NCBI RefSeq assembly: GCF_002812955.1
Contig: NZ_PFXK01000003.1
Span: 458,166 to 522,165 of the forward strand
DNA: 64,000 nucleotides
Origin: Vibrio sp. HA2012
GTDB lineage: Bacteria > Pseudomonadota > Gammaproteobacteria > Enterobacterales > Vibrionaceae
Direction: 5' to 3'
In this document: piece after piece, positions 20,257-29,406 of the stretch
Position numbering within the stretch: the stretch's first letter is position 1
Layout: every line of letters starts with the position of its first letter
Notes under the pieces: generated by a model
Told to the model about the DNA's origin: nothing
Databases searched by the model: none
What the model saw: the letters and a program-made list of their open reading frames with translations, nothing else
Position numbers and translations under genes: made by a program

Positions 20257-22629
20257 ATGGAAGTCACGGAACGTATTGAGCGGTTACGGCAAAATTATGT
20301 TAATTCAAAACCTTCGATCTGTTACGAACGAGCGAAGATCTACACGGATTCACATAAACGGACCGAGGGGCAACCGGTTATTCTGCGTAGGGCTCAGGCG
20401 TTTTCTGACTTTTGTAATGAATTTGATATCAAAATTTTCCCTGACGAGCTGATTATCGGTACGGCCGGTAAGTTTCGCCGTACCGGGATCCTGACGCCTG
20501 AATACTCATGGCGCTGGGTCGATAAGGAGATGGACACCTTTGCTACCCGTCCTCAGGATCCTTACCAGATGACGGACGAGCAGCGTAGTGTGGTGCGGTC
20601 AGATATCTTCCCGTACTGGGAGGGTAAATCTCTTGAAGAACATTTTCTTTCTTTGCTACCTGAAGAGACGGCCAGGATTGCGGTCGATACCGGCATTATC
20701 GATAACGATTCAAAATGGCGTCAGGCGGTGGGTGAGATCACGCCGGATTATGAAGGGCTGCTATTTAAAGTGGGCTATCGTGGGGTGTTGCAGCAGGCTG
20801 AGGAAAAACTGGCTGAGCTGGATTATCTGAGCGATGAGAATATCGACAAGATTAATTTCTATCAGGCGACCATTTTAACCGCTAAGGCGATCATGACGCT
20901 GGCGAACCGGTATGCCGGGCTGGCGGAGCAGATGGCAGAACAGGAAACAGATAGCCAGCGCCAGGCTGAATTGCTGGATATTGCCCGGGTATGTAAGCGG
21001 GTACCGGAACATCCGCCGGAAACTTTCCATGAGGCGATTCAGTTTGTCTGGTTCGTGCAGTTAGGCGGCATTATTACTGAAAACCCGCTGGCTCTGAATC
21101 CGGGTCGCTTCGATCAGTATATGTATCCTTATTATGCTGCCGATATAGAGGCTGGTCGTCTGGAAAAAACGCAAGCGAAAGAGCTGATCCATGCGTTGTG
21201 GCTGAAATACTCCGAGTGGGTCTGGACCATTTCGGAAAATACCACCGGGTACTTTGCCGGGTATAACCAGTTTCAGAATCTGACTGTCGGCGGAAAAAAA
21301 CGTGACGGATCCGATGGTACCAATGAGCTGACTTACCTTTGTCTAGAAGCAACGGACGAAGTACGTACTCACCAACCGGGGCTGAGTGTCCGGGTGCATT
21401 CTGACTGTCCGCCGGAATTTTTGTATGCGGTGACGGATCTGGTCAGTAAAGGAACTGGTTTTCCGGCTATCCATAACGATCAGGCTGGTACGCAGATGCT
21501 GCTTCAGGCCGGTTATGAAGCGGAAGATGCCAGAGACTGGAATAACTGCGGTTGCGTGGTGCCTCATTTCCGTAAAACCGGTCAGTGGACATCGGCGGTG
21601 AACGTGAACTTTGTGGCCGCCATGGAATACGCTCTGAATCAGGGGAAAAGCCGTCTGACCGGAGAAAAGCTGGGGCTGGATGCGAAACCTGTTCAGGAAT
21701 ACACCAGCTATCAACAAGTGCAGGATGCGGCCTTTGAACAGGTCGGTAACCTTATTTATCACTCTGTGGTCGCGACGGTTGTTGCGCAAAAACTTCACTC
21801 ACAAATGGTACCAAGACCATTCCTTTCTACCTGTATTGAAGAGTGTCTGACTACGGGGACTGATTTGTCGCAGGGTGGAGCAAAATACAATGTGGGTCCG
21901 GTACTTACCGGTATTGGTCTGGCCGTTGTTGCGAACTCGCTGGCGGTGATTAAGAAACTGGTCTTTGAAGATCAGGTCATCACTCTGGCTGAACTGGACG
22001 CCGCGATGAATGCCGACTGGGAAGGCTATGAAAGTCTTCGGGACAAGGCTCTGGATGTGGTGAAGTACGGCAATGATGACGACTATGTGGATTCCATTGC
22101 CCGGGATCTGGCGAACTATTACTACCGTGAGACCCGCTCTTATAAAGATATCTTCGGCTCGAACTTTAATTCGGCATTTATGGGGATCTCTAACTATATC
22201 CCGACCGGCCGGATTGTCGGTGCGACGCCATGTGGACGGAAAGCGAAAAAACCGATCACCGAAGGGGTATCCCCTTATGCTGGCAGTGATGTCAGCAGCC
22301 CGCTGGCGGCGATGCGTTCCAGTGCCAAGATGAATCATGATGTGCATACAGGCGGCACCTTGCTGAACCTGCGTCTGAGTGAGGATCTGGTCAGCACGCC
22401 AAAAGGCAAACGGGATCTGGGCAATATTATTCGTGCTTATTTCTCTCTGGGTGCATTCCATGTGCAGTTTAATACTCTGTCAACCGAGGTGTTGCGTAAA
22501 GCACAGGCAAATCCTGAAGAGTATAAAGATCTGCTGGTGCGGGTGGCTGGTTATAGTACCCAGTTTGTGAACCTGTCTCCGGAAATGCAGGAAGCGATCA
22601 TCGCCCGTTCCGCTCACGGAGCCATGTAA
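20257..22629 (+). CDS. Glycyl radical enzyme of unknown substrate
   Basis: 790 residues, the size of PFL-like/dehydratase-type glycyl radical enzymes. The glycyl radical loop is RVAGYS near the end with Gly765; the buried thiyl cysteine is most likely C433 in NNCGCVVPHF. In diol/choline/hydroxyproline enzymes this cysteine is followed by x-Glu (GCVEP), the base of the reaction; here that position is valine (GCVVP), so the reaction is probably not a standard Glu-assisted elimination. The adjacent C431 is also unusual. Strict anaerobic use is expected. The activase gene overlaps the stop by one base. A microcompartment locus is absent. Substrate unknown. Confidence 0.88.
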   Translation: MEVTERIERLRQNYVNSKPSICYERAKIYTDSHKRTEGQPVILRRAQAFSDFCNEFDIKIFPDELIIGTAGKFRRTGILTPEYSWRWVDKEMDTFATRPQDPYQMTDEQRSVVRSDIFPYWEGKSLEEHFLSLLPEETARIAVDTGIIDNDSKWRQAVGEITPDYEGLLFKVGYRGVLQQAEEKLAELDYLSDENIDKINFYQATILTAKAIMTLANRYAGLAEQMAEQETDSQRQAELLDIARVCKRVPEHPPETFHEAIQFVWFVQLGGIITENPLALNPGRFDQYMYPYYAADIEAGRLEKTQAKELIHALWLKYSEWVWTISENTTGYFAGYNQFQNLTVGGKKRDGSDGTNELTYLCLEATDEVRTHQPGLSVRVHSDCPPEFLYAVTDLVSKGTGFPAIHNDQAGTQMLLQAGYEAEDARDWNNCGCVVPHFRKTGQWTSAVNVNFVAAMEYALNQGKSRLTGEKLGLDAKPVQEYTSYQQVQDAAFEQVGNLIYHSVVATVVAQKLHSQMVPRPFLSTCIEECLTTGTDLSQGGAKYNVGPVLTGIGLAVVANSLAVIKKLVFEDQVITLAELDAAMNADWEGYESLRDKALDVVKYGNDDDYVDSIARDLANYYYRETRSYKDIFGSNFNSAFMGISNYIPTGRIVGATPCGRKAKKPITEGVSPYAGSDVSSPLAAMRSSAKMNHDVHTGGTLLNLRLSEDLVSTPKGKRDLGNIIRAYFSLGAFHVQFNTLSTEVLRKAQANPEEYKDLLVRVAGYSTQFVNLSPEMQEAIIARSAHGAM

Positions 22630-23534
22630 TGGGGAAAGAGGTATCCTCCGGCGTTGTTATTCAGATGCAGGATTACTCCATCCATGACGGGGATGGAGTA
22701 AGAACCACGATCTTTCTGGCTGGCTGTGGCCTTCGGTGTCAGTGGTGCGCGAATCCTGAAAGCTGGACGAAGAAACCCAAGCTCGCCTTTTATGCACATA
22801 AATGCTCGCAGTGTCACAGCTGTGAGCCAGTGTGCCCACAGAGCCTTAAACCATCCAGTAATGAATTCGATCTGAGTGATTGTACCTTGTGTGGCGCATG
22901 TGTTTCGGTATGTCCGGAAAAAGCGTTAGAGCTGGCCTGTTCAGATACCGATGTCGAATCCGTTATGCAGAAGATCCGTCGTGATGAGCTGTTTTTCCGC
23001 CATACAGGTGGCGGGGTGACCTTTTCCGGCGGAGAGCCGTTTTTGCAGCATCAGTTTCTGCGGCAGTTAATGGCGGGCTGTGAACAGCTTGGTGTTTCTG
23101 TCTGGGTGGAAACCTGTGGCTTTTTTAACTGGAAACAGTGTCAGGATCTGATGTCTGGAATTGAACATGTGTTTTTTGATATCAAGCACATGGATGAACA
23201 GGTGCATGAGCAAGTGACGGGACAAAGCAACCGGACTATTCTGGACAACGCGCGAAAAATGCATGAACTGGGTGTGCCGATGACGATTCGTGTGCCTTTA
23301 ATCACTGAAGTGAATCTGGATGACGACAATCTGCGTGCCACCGCCGAGTTCATTCGTGAATATCTCAGTGGAAGCACCATTGAACTGCTGCCATATCATG
23401 AACTGGGCAAGGCGAAATACATGGCTTTCCGCATGGATGAAGTGTTTCATTCATTTACTACACCGACGCCGGAACAGGTAGAAAAGGCGTATGATGTTTT
23501 TTCCGGGTATCAGATCCGACGTTATATGGGGTGA
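22629..23534 (+). CDS. Glycyl radical enzyme activating protein (radical SAM)
   Basis: 301 residues. The radical-SAM cluster is C33-x3-C37-x2-C40 (CGLRCQWC). Two ferredoxin [4Fe-4S] motifs follow: C59, C62, C65, C69 and C85, C88, C91, C95. GGVTFSGGEP is the SAM-binding GGE motif. The insert with two extra clusters is typical of activases for dehydratase/decarboxylase-type glycyl radical enzymes rather than PFL itself. The start codon shares one base with the stop of the enzyme gene (TAATG), so expression is coupled. It makes the Gly765 radical on the enzyme. Confidence 0.94.
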   Translation: MGKEVSSGVVIQMQDYSIHDGDGVRTTIFLAGCGLRCQWCANPESWTKKPKLAFYAHKCSQCHSCEPVCPQSLKPSSNEFDLSDCTLCGACVSVCPEKALELACSDTDVESVMQKIRRDELFFRHTGGGVTFSGGEPFLQHQFLRQLMAGCEQLGVSVWVETCGFFNWKQCQDLMSGIEHVFFDIKHMDEQVHEQVTGQSNRTILDNARKMHELGVPMTIRVPLITEVNLDDDNLRATAEFIREYLSGSTIELLPYHELGKAKYMAFRMDEVFHSFTTPTPEQVEKAYDVFSGYQIRRYMG

Positions 23535-23644
23535 TATTAAGTAAACACACCGCCAAATCAAATCTGGGCTATGCTAGTAGTAGGGTCGATACCTTCCGAT
23601 GGGAGGGCGAGGCTCATTCTTGAGACCCGATACTGGAGGTGAAT

Positions 23645-23824
23645 ATGAATATCAGTGACAAAATTAAAGAGTTGGAACATGATATCAAAGTCGCCGGTTC
23701 TGAAGGTGATATTGAGCTGATGAATCAACTTGAAAATCAGCTGGAACAGCTTAAAGAAAAGTTGCCACACGCAATGGATGACGATCCTTACTTCACTGAC
23801 GAAAATATGTACTGTGATGATTGA
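23645..23824 (+). CDS. Small coiled-coil acidic protein
   Basis: 59 residues from the ATG at 23645, four bases after a perfect GGAGGT site. The first 45 residues form an amphipathic helix with heptad spacing (IKELEHDIKVAG, LMNQLENQLEQLKEKL); the tail is acidic (DDDPYFTDENMYCDD). A strong terminator follows. It lies 110 bases after the activase and could belong with that locus or stand alone. Family not recognised. Confidence 0.75.
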   Translation: MNISDKIKELEHDIKVAGSEGDIELMNQLENQLEQLKEKLPHAMDDDPYFTDENMYCDD

Positions 23825-23876
23825 TATCGTCCTGAAAAACTCTGAGATGTTGTTTATCAATAATAAAACCACACAT

Positions 23877-23914
23877 CAATGGCTCATTGTTTTTACCCAA
23901 TGGGCCATTGTATT
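23877..23914 (+). terminator. Terminator after small acidic protein
   Basis: 13-pair stem CAATGGCTCATTG / CAATGGGCCATTG (one G-T), loop TTTTTACC, then TATTTTG. Confidence 0.85.
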
Positions 23915-23939
23915 TTGAGTGGATTGGATATATTACTCA

Positions 23940-24467
23940 TTAATAACTGACGATATTCTGGAAGACTGCGGTTTTACTTATCGCTTTGTAGCCATGTGGT
24001 TGATCAGCACAAAAACGCAAGCTTTTGCCTTGTTTAACTGGTTCCCAATGGCCATTATTCAAAACTTCCATATCACCCTGCAGAACAATAATACTTTCGA
24101 TTACTCCGGGTGCATGGGCATCTGACATTTGGCAATGATGGTTAGTCAGAGTAATTTCATGTATTTCATAATTGACCGCAGGGTTATAGGGAAAGATGGA
24201 TTTCACTTTCATATCTGGATCCGGAAAATACTGATGTTCATCCGGCTCGGGTGTTTGGGTAAAAAAGGCTGAAAATGATGTTTCCAGACCGGATGCAATT
24301 TGCCACAGTTTGGCAATGGTCGGGCTGGATTCTTCCCGTTCAATTTGTCCCAGCATGGCCTTAGAAACACCGGTTAGTTTTGCTACGGCATCCAGACTGA
24401 GTTGTCTTTGCTTCCTGATGGCTTTCAGGTGGGTGGCTATTCCTTGTTTAAACTGCTGTTCTGTCAT
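23940..24467 (-). CDS. XRE-family regulator with cupin sensor
   Basis: 175 residues. A XRE helix-turn-helix is at about 10-65 (LSLDAVAKLTGVSKAMLGQIER) and a C-terminal cupin barrel at about 105-172 (VIESIIVLQGDMEVL ... ADQPHGYKA). Such two-domain proteins are ligand-responsive regulators of nearby or unlinked metabolic genes. Neighbours are malK (same strand, behind a terminator) and the small acidic gene (converging). Ligand and targets are unknown. Confidence 0.85.
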   Translation of the reverse strand: MTEQQFKQGIATHLKAIRKQRQLSLDAVAKLTGVSKAMLGQIEREESSPTIAKLWQIASGLETSFSAFFTQTPEPDEHQYFPDPDMKVKSIFPYNPAVNYEIHEITLTNHHCQMSDAHAPGVIESIIVLQGDMEVLNNGHWEPVKQGKSLRFCADQPHGYKAISKTAVFQNIVSY

Positions 24468-24534
24468 GATTGTTTACTGTTGGCTAAAACCTGTTTATCT
24501 GGAGGAATTATCTGGTGTAAATAGGCAACGGACA

Positions 24535-24567
24535 AGAAAAAACCCTCGGCAAAAGGCTGAGGGTTTT
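24535..24567 (-). terminator. Terminator after malK
   Basis: Stem AAAACCCTC / GAGGGTTTT around GGCAAAAGGCT. Read on the minus strand it ends in a T tract, so it stops the malK transcript. Confidence 0.85.
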
Positions 24568-24606
24568 GGTCGTAAAGGGTTAACCCCTTAGTAACTTGGC
24601 TAATAA

Positions 24607-25719
24607 TTAGTCTACGCCATGTTCTTTATACAGTCTGCGACATGCGTCACCGTTACTGTGAAACAGATGGCAACGATGTGCTGGTAGACCGATAGAATAC
24701 TTATCGCCAACTTCGATATTAAGGGTATCCGGCACTCGGTAGATAACATCGGCATCGGCACCGTCAAGGTGCAGATACACTTGAGTTTCATGCCCCAGTT
24801 TTTCTACAATTTGTACGTCACCAGCAATCACTGCATCACCGACATCTGCGTTTAACAGATGTTCAGGGCGGATGCCCAGCGACATACGTTCACCTTTGTT
24901 GACGGTTGCACCTGATACCGGGACCCAGAATGTTTCTCCGTTAGACAGTTGAACCATGACTCGTTCGTCTTCTACTGCTTCAATCTGTACACTCATGAAA
25001 TTCATTTTCGGTGAGCCAATGAATCCGGCAACGAAACGATTCTGCGGATAGTGATATAGTTCCAGAGGACGTCCGACTTGTGCGACACGACCTGCGTCAA
25101 GGACCACAATTTTATCTGCCATGGTCATTGCTTCAACCTGATCATGGGTTACATAGATCATAGTACAACCAAGTTTACGCTGCAGTTTGGTGATCTCACT
25201 GCGCATATTGACACGCAATGCGGCATCCAGATTCGATAGTGGTTCGTCCAGAAGGAAGACCTTAGGTTGTGAAACCAGAGTCCGGCCGATAGCGACCCGC
25301 TGGCGTTGTCCACCTGACAATGCCTTAGGCTGACGATCCAGAAGATGAGTCAGTTGAAGGATATCAGCCGCATGATTTACCCGCTGGTCTATTTCTTTTT
25401 TATCTGCTTTCGCCAGTTTCATACCGAAAGACATGTTGTCGTAAAGGTTCAGGTGCGGGTAAAGCGCATAAGACTGGAAGACCATGCCAACGCCGCGTTT
25501 GGCCGGTTCCACATCATTCATTCTGTCCTGTCCGATATAGAGATCTCCGGAAGTAATGTCCTCCAACCCGGCGATACAGCGTAGCAGAGTAGATTTACCA
25601 CAGCCTGACGGACCAACGAACACAACAAATTCGCCTTCTTTGATTTCCAGGCTGACGTTTTTTGAAATCAATACGTCGTCATATGCTTTACAGACGTTTT
25701 TTAACGTAACACTTGCCAT
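24607..25719 (-). CDS. malK: Maltose/maltodextrin ABC transporter ATPase
   Basis: 370 residues. Walker [10 protein letters not shown] (about 36-44), signature LSGGQRQRV (about 134-142), Walker [13 protein letters not shown] and the switch histidine in YVTHDQ are all intact. The C-terminal OB-type regulatory domain (LGIRPEHL) fits MalK, which energises MalFG and in enterobacteria also holds MalT. It is divergent from malF-malG, as in other Vibrionaceae, but the gene for the binding protein MalE is not between them. Confidence 0.95.
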   Translation of the reverse strand: MASVTLKNVCKAYDDVLISKNVSLEIKEGEFVVFVGPSGCGKSTLLRCIAGLEDITSGDLYIGQDRMNDVEPAKRGVGMVFQSYALYPHLNLYDNMSFGMKLAKADKKEIDQRVNHAADILQLTHLLDRQPKALSGGQRQRVAIGRTLVSQPKVFLLDEPLSNLDAALRVNMRSEITKLQRKLGCTMIYVTHDQVEAMTMADKIVVLDAGRVAQVGRPLELYHYPQNRFVAGFIGSPKMNFMSVQIEAVEDERVMVQLSNGETFWVPVSGATVNKGERMSLGIRPEHLLNADVGDAVIAGDVQIVEKLGHETQVYLHLDGADADVIYRVPDTLNIEVGDKYSIGLPAHRCHLFHSNGDACRRLYKEHGVD

Positions 25720-26471
25720 GTAGCTTGTCCTCGATATTTTTTATGCTGTTACTGCTCACAATAAAACTTGATTCGTTATGCGGACTCACCATTGTATGGC
25801 GAGCCGTCATTATAGAAAACCGTTTAGGGGTCGCTTACCTTTCAATCTTTAAGCGAAATAAATTTGAAAGGTAAGCCATCCTGTCTCTGTGAGAAAAAAG
25901 GTGATGTCTCCGGTTTATGCAGACATCACCTGCTATTGCTAAAAGAAAGCCAGTATTCTCCCCTCCACAGTCTGAATACTCCCCCGTAGAACAAACTGTG
26001 ACACATGTAACGTGCTTACTGACTCTCCCGGCAATGAATGCCAGCAAGTATATTCTGGTGACGGTAAGCAAAATGTCTTTCCGCAATGTAACAGAATTAC
26101 CGGCAAAGGCTCTTACTATCCACTCTTGGATTGCTGTAGTCTCTTAAAATAGGACGTGGCAGACATCCTCCCGGTGGAATTAATTTCAGGGGGAGTAGAA
26201 AAGGAGGAGGCTCTATGTTCGGGGAAATACAAAGTAAGATCTACTTCAAATAAAATAGGACACTAAGTGTGTTTTTTATCACAAAATGTATATTTTCTGT
26301 GATAAGGATCGCTCCTTGTTGACGATGGAGATCACGAAATTAACGGGTTCAGTTGGGGGCGTAGGGTTCAGGATGATGATGTATTCGTTATTATTTCCGA
26401 TGATACAGAGGAAGGGATGGTAAGTTATCCCTGATTTTTAATTTTTCCTTATTGCTAGCAGGTTTTATTTT
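25720..26471. promoter_or_regulatory. malK-malF divergent regulatory region without malE
   Basis: 752 bases with no supported gene. Contents: a 13-bp perfect inverted repeat (GCTTACCTTTCAA at 25833 and its complement at 25864-25876); a terminator-like hairpin AGGTGATGTCT / AGACATCACCT (25899-25931) with a T tract on the minus strand; and a cluster of G-rich MalT-box-like elements at 26163-26210 (GGGAGGATG on the minus strand, GGGGGAG, GGAGGAGG). E. coli MalT boxes have the core GGGGA(T/G)GAGG; these are near matches only. Confidence 0.55.
25899..25931 (-). terminator. Hairpin with minus-strand T tract in malK-malF gap
   Basis: Perfect 11-pair stem AGGTGATGTCT / AGACATCACCT; the minus strand continues with TTTTTT. 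There is no minus-strand gene known to need it here, so it may be a remnant of a lost gene or a leader element of malK. Confidence 0.6.
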
Positions 26472-28040
26472 ATGCAGTCAGTTCAAGGTTCAGGTGTGGT
26501 TGCATCCGGTGATGTGCCACTCGGTCAGAAAGTGTTTATTAAATGGGCACTGCTGGCGACAGTCGGTATCCTTAATGGTTACGCATCGATTCTTATGTAT
26601 TCCCGTGGTGAGCTGGCATTTGCAATGCTGACAGTTGTGCTTACCGCATTAGCCATCTATATTTTTGGCAGTAAAAAAACATACGCACATCGCTATATCT
26701 ATCCGGGTATCGCGGGTATGATTTTATTTATCCTTTTTCCTCTTATGTATACCGTAGGTCTGGCGTTTACCAACTACAGCGCCAAGAACCAGCTCTCTTT
26801 GGAAAGAGCACAGCAGGTTTTGTTGGACAGAACTTATCAGAGCGGCGAAAGCTATCCTTTTTCTCTGTATCGGACAGAAAATGGTTATCGTCTGGTGATT
26901 ACTCAGGGTGAGCAACTGCTGGCAACCCGGGAAATAAAACTGGATGATTTTACTGAACCTTATTTAGACCTAGCTCCTGTGCCATCGGTTCAGGGAACTC
27001 CTGAACAGATTAAAAGTATCATTAAACACCGCAGTACACTTAGTGGTATTGATCTGAATACTCCTGACGGAGCGGTGATCCGTATGAGTGGTTTGCGTAA
27101 GTTTGCGTCAGTGGTTCCTCTGTATACGAGGCAGGAAGATGGTCAGACGCTTATTGATAATAAAACCGGAGAAACACTGAAGCCAAATATGCAAATTGGC
27201 TATTATCAGGTGGTCGATAAAAATGATCATTTCGTAGGCGATGGCATTTCTCCCGGCTTTATTGTCAATGTCGATACCGCTAACTTTGAAAGAGTATGGA
27301 AAGACGATGGTATCAAAGAACCTTTTATCAGCATCTTTATCTGGACGATCGCATTTTCTGCTATGACGGTAATCTTTACTGCTTTTATCGGTCTGGTGCT
27401 AGCCAGCATCGTACAGTGGGAAGAGCTCCGGGGGCGTTCTGTGTATCGGGTACTGCTTATTCTTCCTTATGCCGTTCCTGCATTTATCTCGATTCTGATT
27501 TTTAAGGGTTTATTTAATCAGAGTTTTGGTGAGATCAATATGGTTTTGCAGGCTCTGTTCGGTCTTAGCCCCAACTGGTTTTCTGATCCGATAATGGCAC
27601 GGGCTATGGTTATTATTGTAAACACATGGCTTGGTTTCCCTTATATGATGATTTTATGTATGGGTCTGATGAAAGCGATTCCGGATGATCTGTATGAAGC
27701 TTCGGCGATAGACGGTGCAGGTCCGCTGAAAAACTTTACCCGCATTACCGTTCCTATGATGGTTAAGCCACTGACACCATTGATGATTGCGAGCTTTGCT
27801 TTCAACTTCAATAACTTTGTGATGATTTACCTGTTAACGACCGGTGGTCCGAATATGATTGGTACGACAGAACCTGCGGGCTATACGGATTTGCTGGTCA
27901 GCTATACCTACCGGATTGCATTTGAAGGCAGCGGTGGTCAGGATTTTGGCCTGGCAAGCGCGATAGCAACACTGATCTTCCTGTTAGTCGGTGGTCTGGC
28001 ACTCATCAATTTACACTTCACCAAACCGGTACAAGATTAA
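26472..28040 (+). CDS. malF: Maltose/maltodextrin ABC transporter permease MalF
   Basis: 522 residues. Two N-terminal helices, then a third helix (PGIAGMILFILFPLMYTVGLAFT), the large periplasmic P2 loop of about 170 residues that in MalF touches the binding protein, then five helices with the ABC permease EAA motif (YEASAIDGAGPLKNFTRITV). Length matches E. coli MalF (514). The P2 loop is conserved although malE is not next to it, so the transporter still should work with a binding protein coded elsewhere. Confidence 0.95.
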   Translation: MQSVQGSGVVASGDVPLGQKVFIKWALLATVGILNGYASILMYSRGELAFAMLTVVLTALAIYIFGSKKTYAHRYIYPGIAGMILFILFPLMYTVGLAFTNYSAKNQLSLERAQQVLLDRTYQSGESYPFSLYRTENGYRLVITQGEQLLATREIKLDDFTEPYLDLAPVPSVQGTPEQIKSIIKHRSTLSGIDLNTPDGAVIRMSGLRKFASVVPLYTRQEDGQTLIDNKTGETLKPNMQIGYYQVVDKNDHFVGDGISPGFIVNVDTANFERVWKDDGIKEPFISIFIWTIAFSAMTVIFTAFIGLVLASIVQWEELRGRSVYRVLLILPYAVPAFISILIFKGLFNQSFGEINMVLQALFGLSPNWFSDPIMARAMVIIVNTWLGFPYMMILCMGLMKAIPDDLYEASAIDGAGPLKNFTRITVPMMVKPLTPLMIASFAFNFNNFVMIYLLTTGGPNMIGTTEPAGYTDLLVSYTYRIAFEGSGGQDFGLASAIATLIFLLVGGLALINLHFTKPVQD

Positions 28041-28052
28041 GGAGTCATCACC

Positions 28053-28943
28053 ATGGCAATGGTACAAGGTAAAAATCTGAAATATCGTGTATGGGCAACC
28101 CATATCGGATTATGGATGTTCCTGTCACTGATCATTTTTCCGCTGCTGATGATTGTGGCTATCTCTTTTCGTGAAGGTAACTTTGCAACTGGTAGCCTTA
28201 TTCCGGAGAACCCATCTCTGGAACACTGGAAACTGGCATTGGGCTTTTCGGTAACAAATGCTGACGGAACGGTAACAAAACCCCCGTTTCCTGTTCTGCT
28301 GTGGCTGTGGAATACGATCAAAATTGCCGGAGTTTCTTCGCTATTTATTGTGACTTTGTCTACAACATCAGCTTACGCATTTGCTCGTCTGAAATTTGGT
28401 GGTAAAAGTACCATCCTGAAAGCAATGATGATTTTTCAGATGTTCCCGGCAGTACTGGCACTGGTTGCTCTTTATGCGTTGTTTGACAAGCTGGGACAAT
28501 ATATTCCGTTTTTGGGGCTGAATACGCATGGCGGGCTTATCTTTGCTTATCTGGGGGGAATTGCACTGCATGTGTGGACCATTAAAGGCTATTTTGAGTC
28601 TATTGATGGTTCGCTGGAAGAAGCGGCTGCATTGGACGGAGCCACACCATGGCAGGCATTCCGTCTGGTTCTATTGCCTCTTTCTGTACCGATCCTGGCT
28701 GTAGTCTTTATTCTGTCCTTCATTATGGTGGTAGGGGAAGTACCGGTTGCAACACTTTTGCTCTCGGATATTGATAAATATACGCTGGCGGTGGGTATGC
28801 AGCAGTATCTTTATCCGCAGAACTATTTGTGGGGCGATTTTGCGGCAGCTGCCGTCTTGTCGGCCGTGCCGATTACCATTGTGTTCCTGTTGGCACAGCG
28901 CTGGCTGGTTGGTGGCCTGACAGCCGGTGGTGTGAAAGGGTAA
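28053..28943 (+). CDS. malG: Maltose/maltodextrin ABC transporter permease MalG
   Basis: 296 residues, six membrane helices, and the EAA loop [20 protein letters not shown] that docks on MalK. Length equals E. coli MalG (296). It follows malF by 12 bases with GGAG just upstream, in one transcript that ends at the terminator at 28973. Confidence 0.95.
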   Translation: MAMVQGKNLKYRVWATHIGLWMFLSLIIFPLLMIVAISFREGNFATGSLIPENPSLEHWKLALGFSVTNADGTVTKPPFPVLLWLWNTIKIAGVSSLFIVTLSTTSAYAFARLKFGGKSTILKAMMIFQMFPAVLALVALYALFDKLGQYIPFLGLNTHGGLIFAYLGGIALHVWTIKGYFESIDGSLEEAAALDGATPWQAFRLVLLPLSVPILAVVFILSFIMVVGEVPVATLLLSDIDKYTLAVGMQQYLYPQNYLWGDFAAAAVLSAVPITIVFLLAQRWLVGGLTAGGVKG

Positions 28944-28972
28944 TAATCGTTTTTAGCATTATATTGTTATCT

Positions 28973-29006
28973 GAGCCTGGAGTTGTTCTCCGGGCTCTTT
29001 ATTTTT
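28973..29006 (+). terminator. Terminator after malG
   Basis: 10-pair stem GAGCCTGGAG / CTCCGGGCTC (one G-T), loop TTGTT, then a T-rich run. Confidence 0.85.
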
Positions 29007-29022
29007 CAATATCCAATAGAGA

Positions 29023-29283
29023 CTAAATGAGTTCTCTGCTGGATGGAGCACAGCCGACGTATTGCATTAGAATGTAAATACTCTCCTGATGCATTGCCAC
29101 TCTCCTAAACAGATCCGCAAAAATCATATCCCCGCCAAAACAGGCATGAATATAGTGATTAATGGATTTGTCATCATACCCTTCTGCATATAACGTCCTC
29201 ACCCAGTGGTACTCAAGAGCACTCGGGTTACAGATGGTCGCTTCGTCTAAGGTGATAGCAATATTCAAATTCAGGATAATCAA
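29023..29283 (-). CDS. Short hypothetical protein, uncertain start
   Basis: 86 residues opening with TTG; no ATG is available near the start and no ribosome site is visible. The protein is soluble and has no motif I know. It is placed between the malG terminator and sbcD on the opposite strand. It may be real and conserved or only an open frame. Confidence 0.35.
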   Translation of the reverse strand: MIILNLNIAITLDEATICNPSALEYHWVRTLYAEGYDDKSINHYIHACFGGDMIFADLFRRVAMHQESIYILMQYVGCAPSSRELI

Positions 29284-29406
29284 TGTATATAAGTCAGCGA
29301 ATTACAACAGATTATTGTGATAGAAATATGACAGCCTATATTGGCTATTTGAGTCCCCTGTCTATTCTTGGCACAATAGCTTATCTTTTTCTGCGTAAGA
29401 CAGAGC

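Noticed and set aside
26276..26305. TTATCACA ... TGTGATAA as a CRP site before malF
   Set aside because: The half-sites are in the wrong order (TCACA before TGTGA) and are too far apart for a CRP palindrome.
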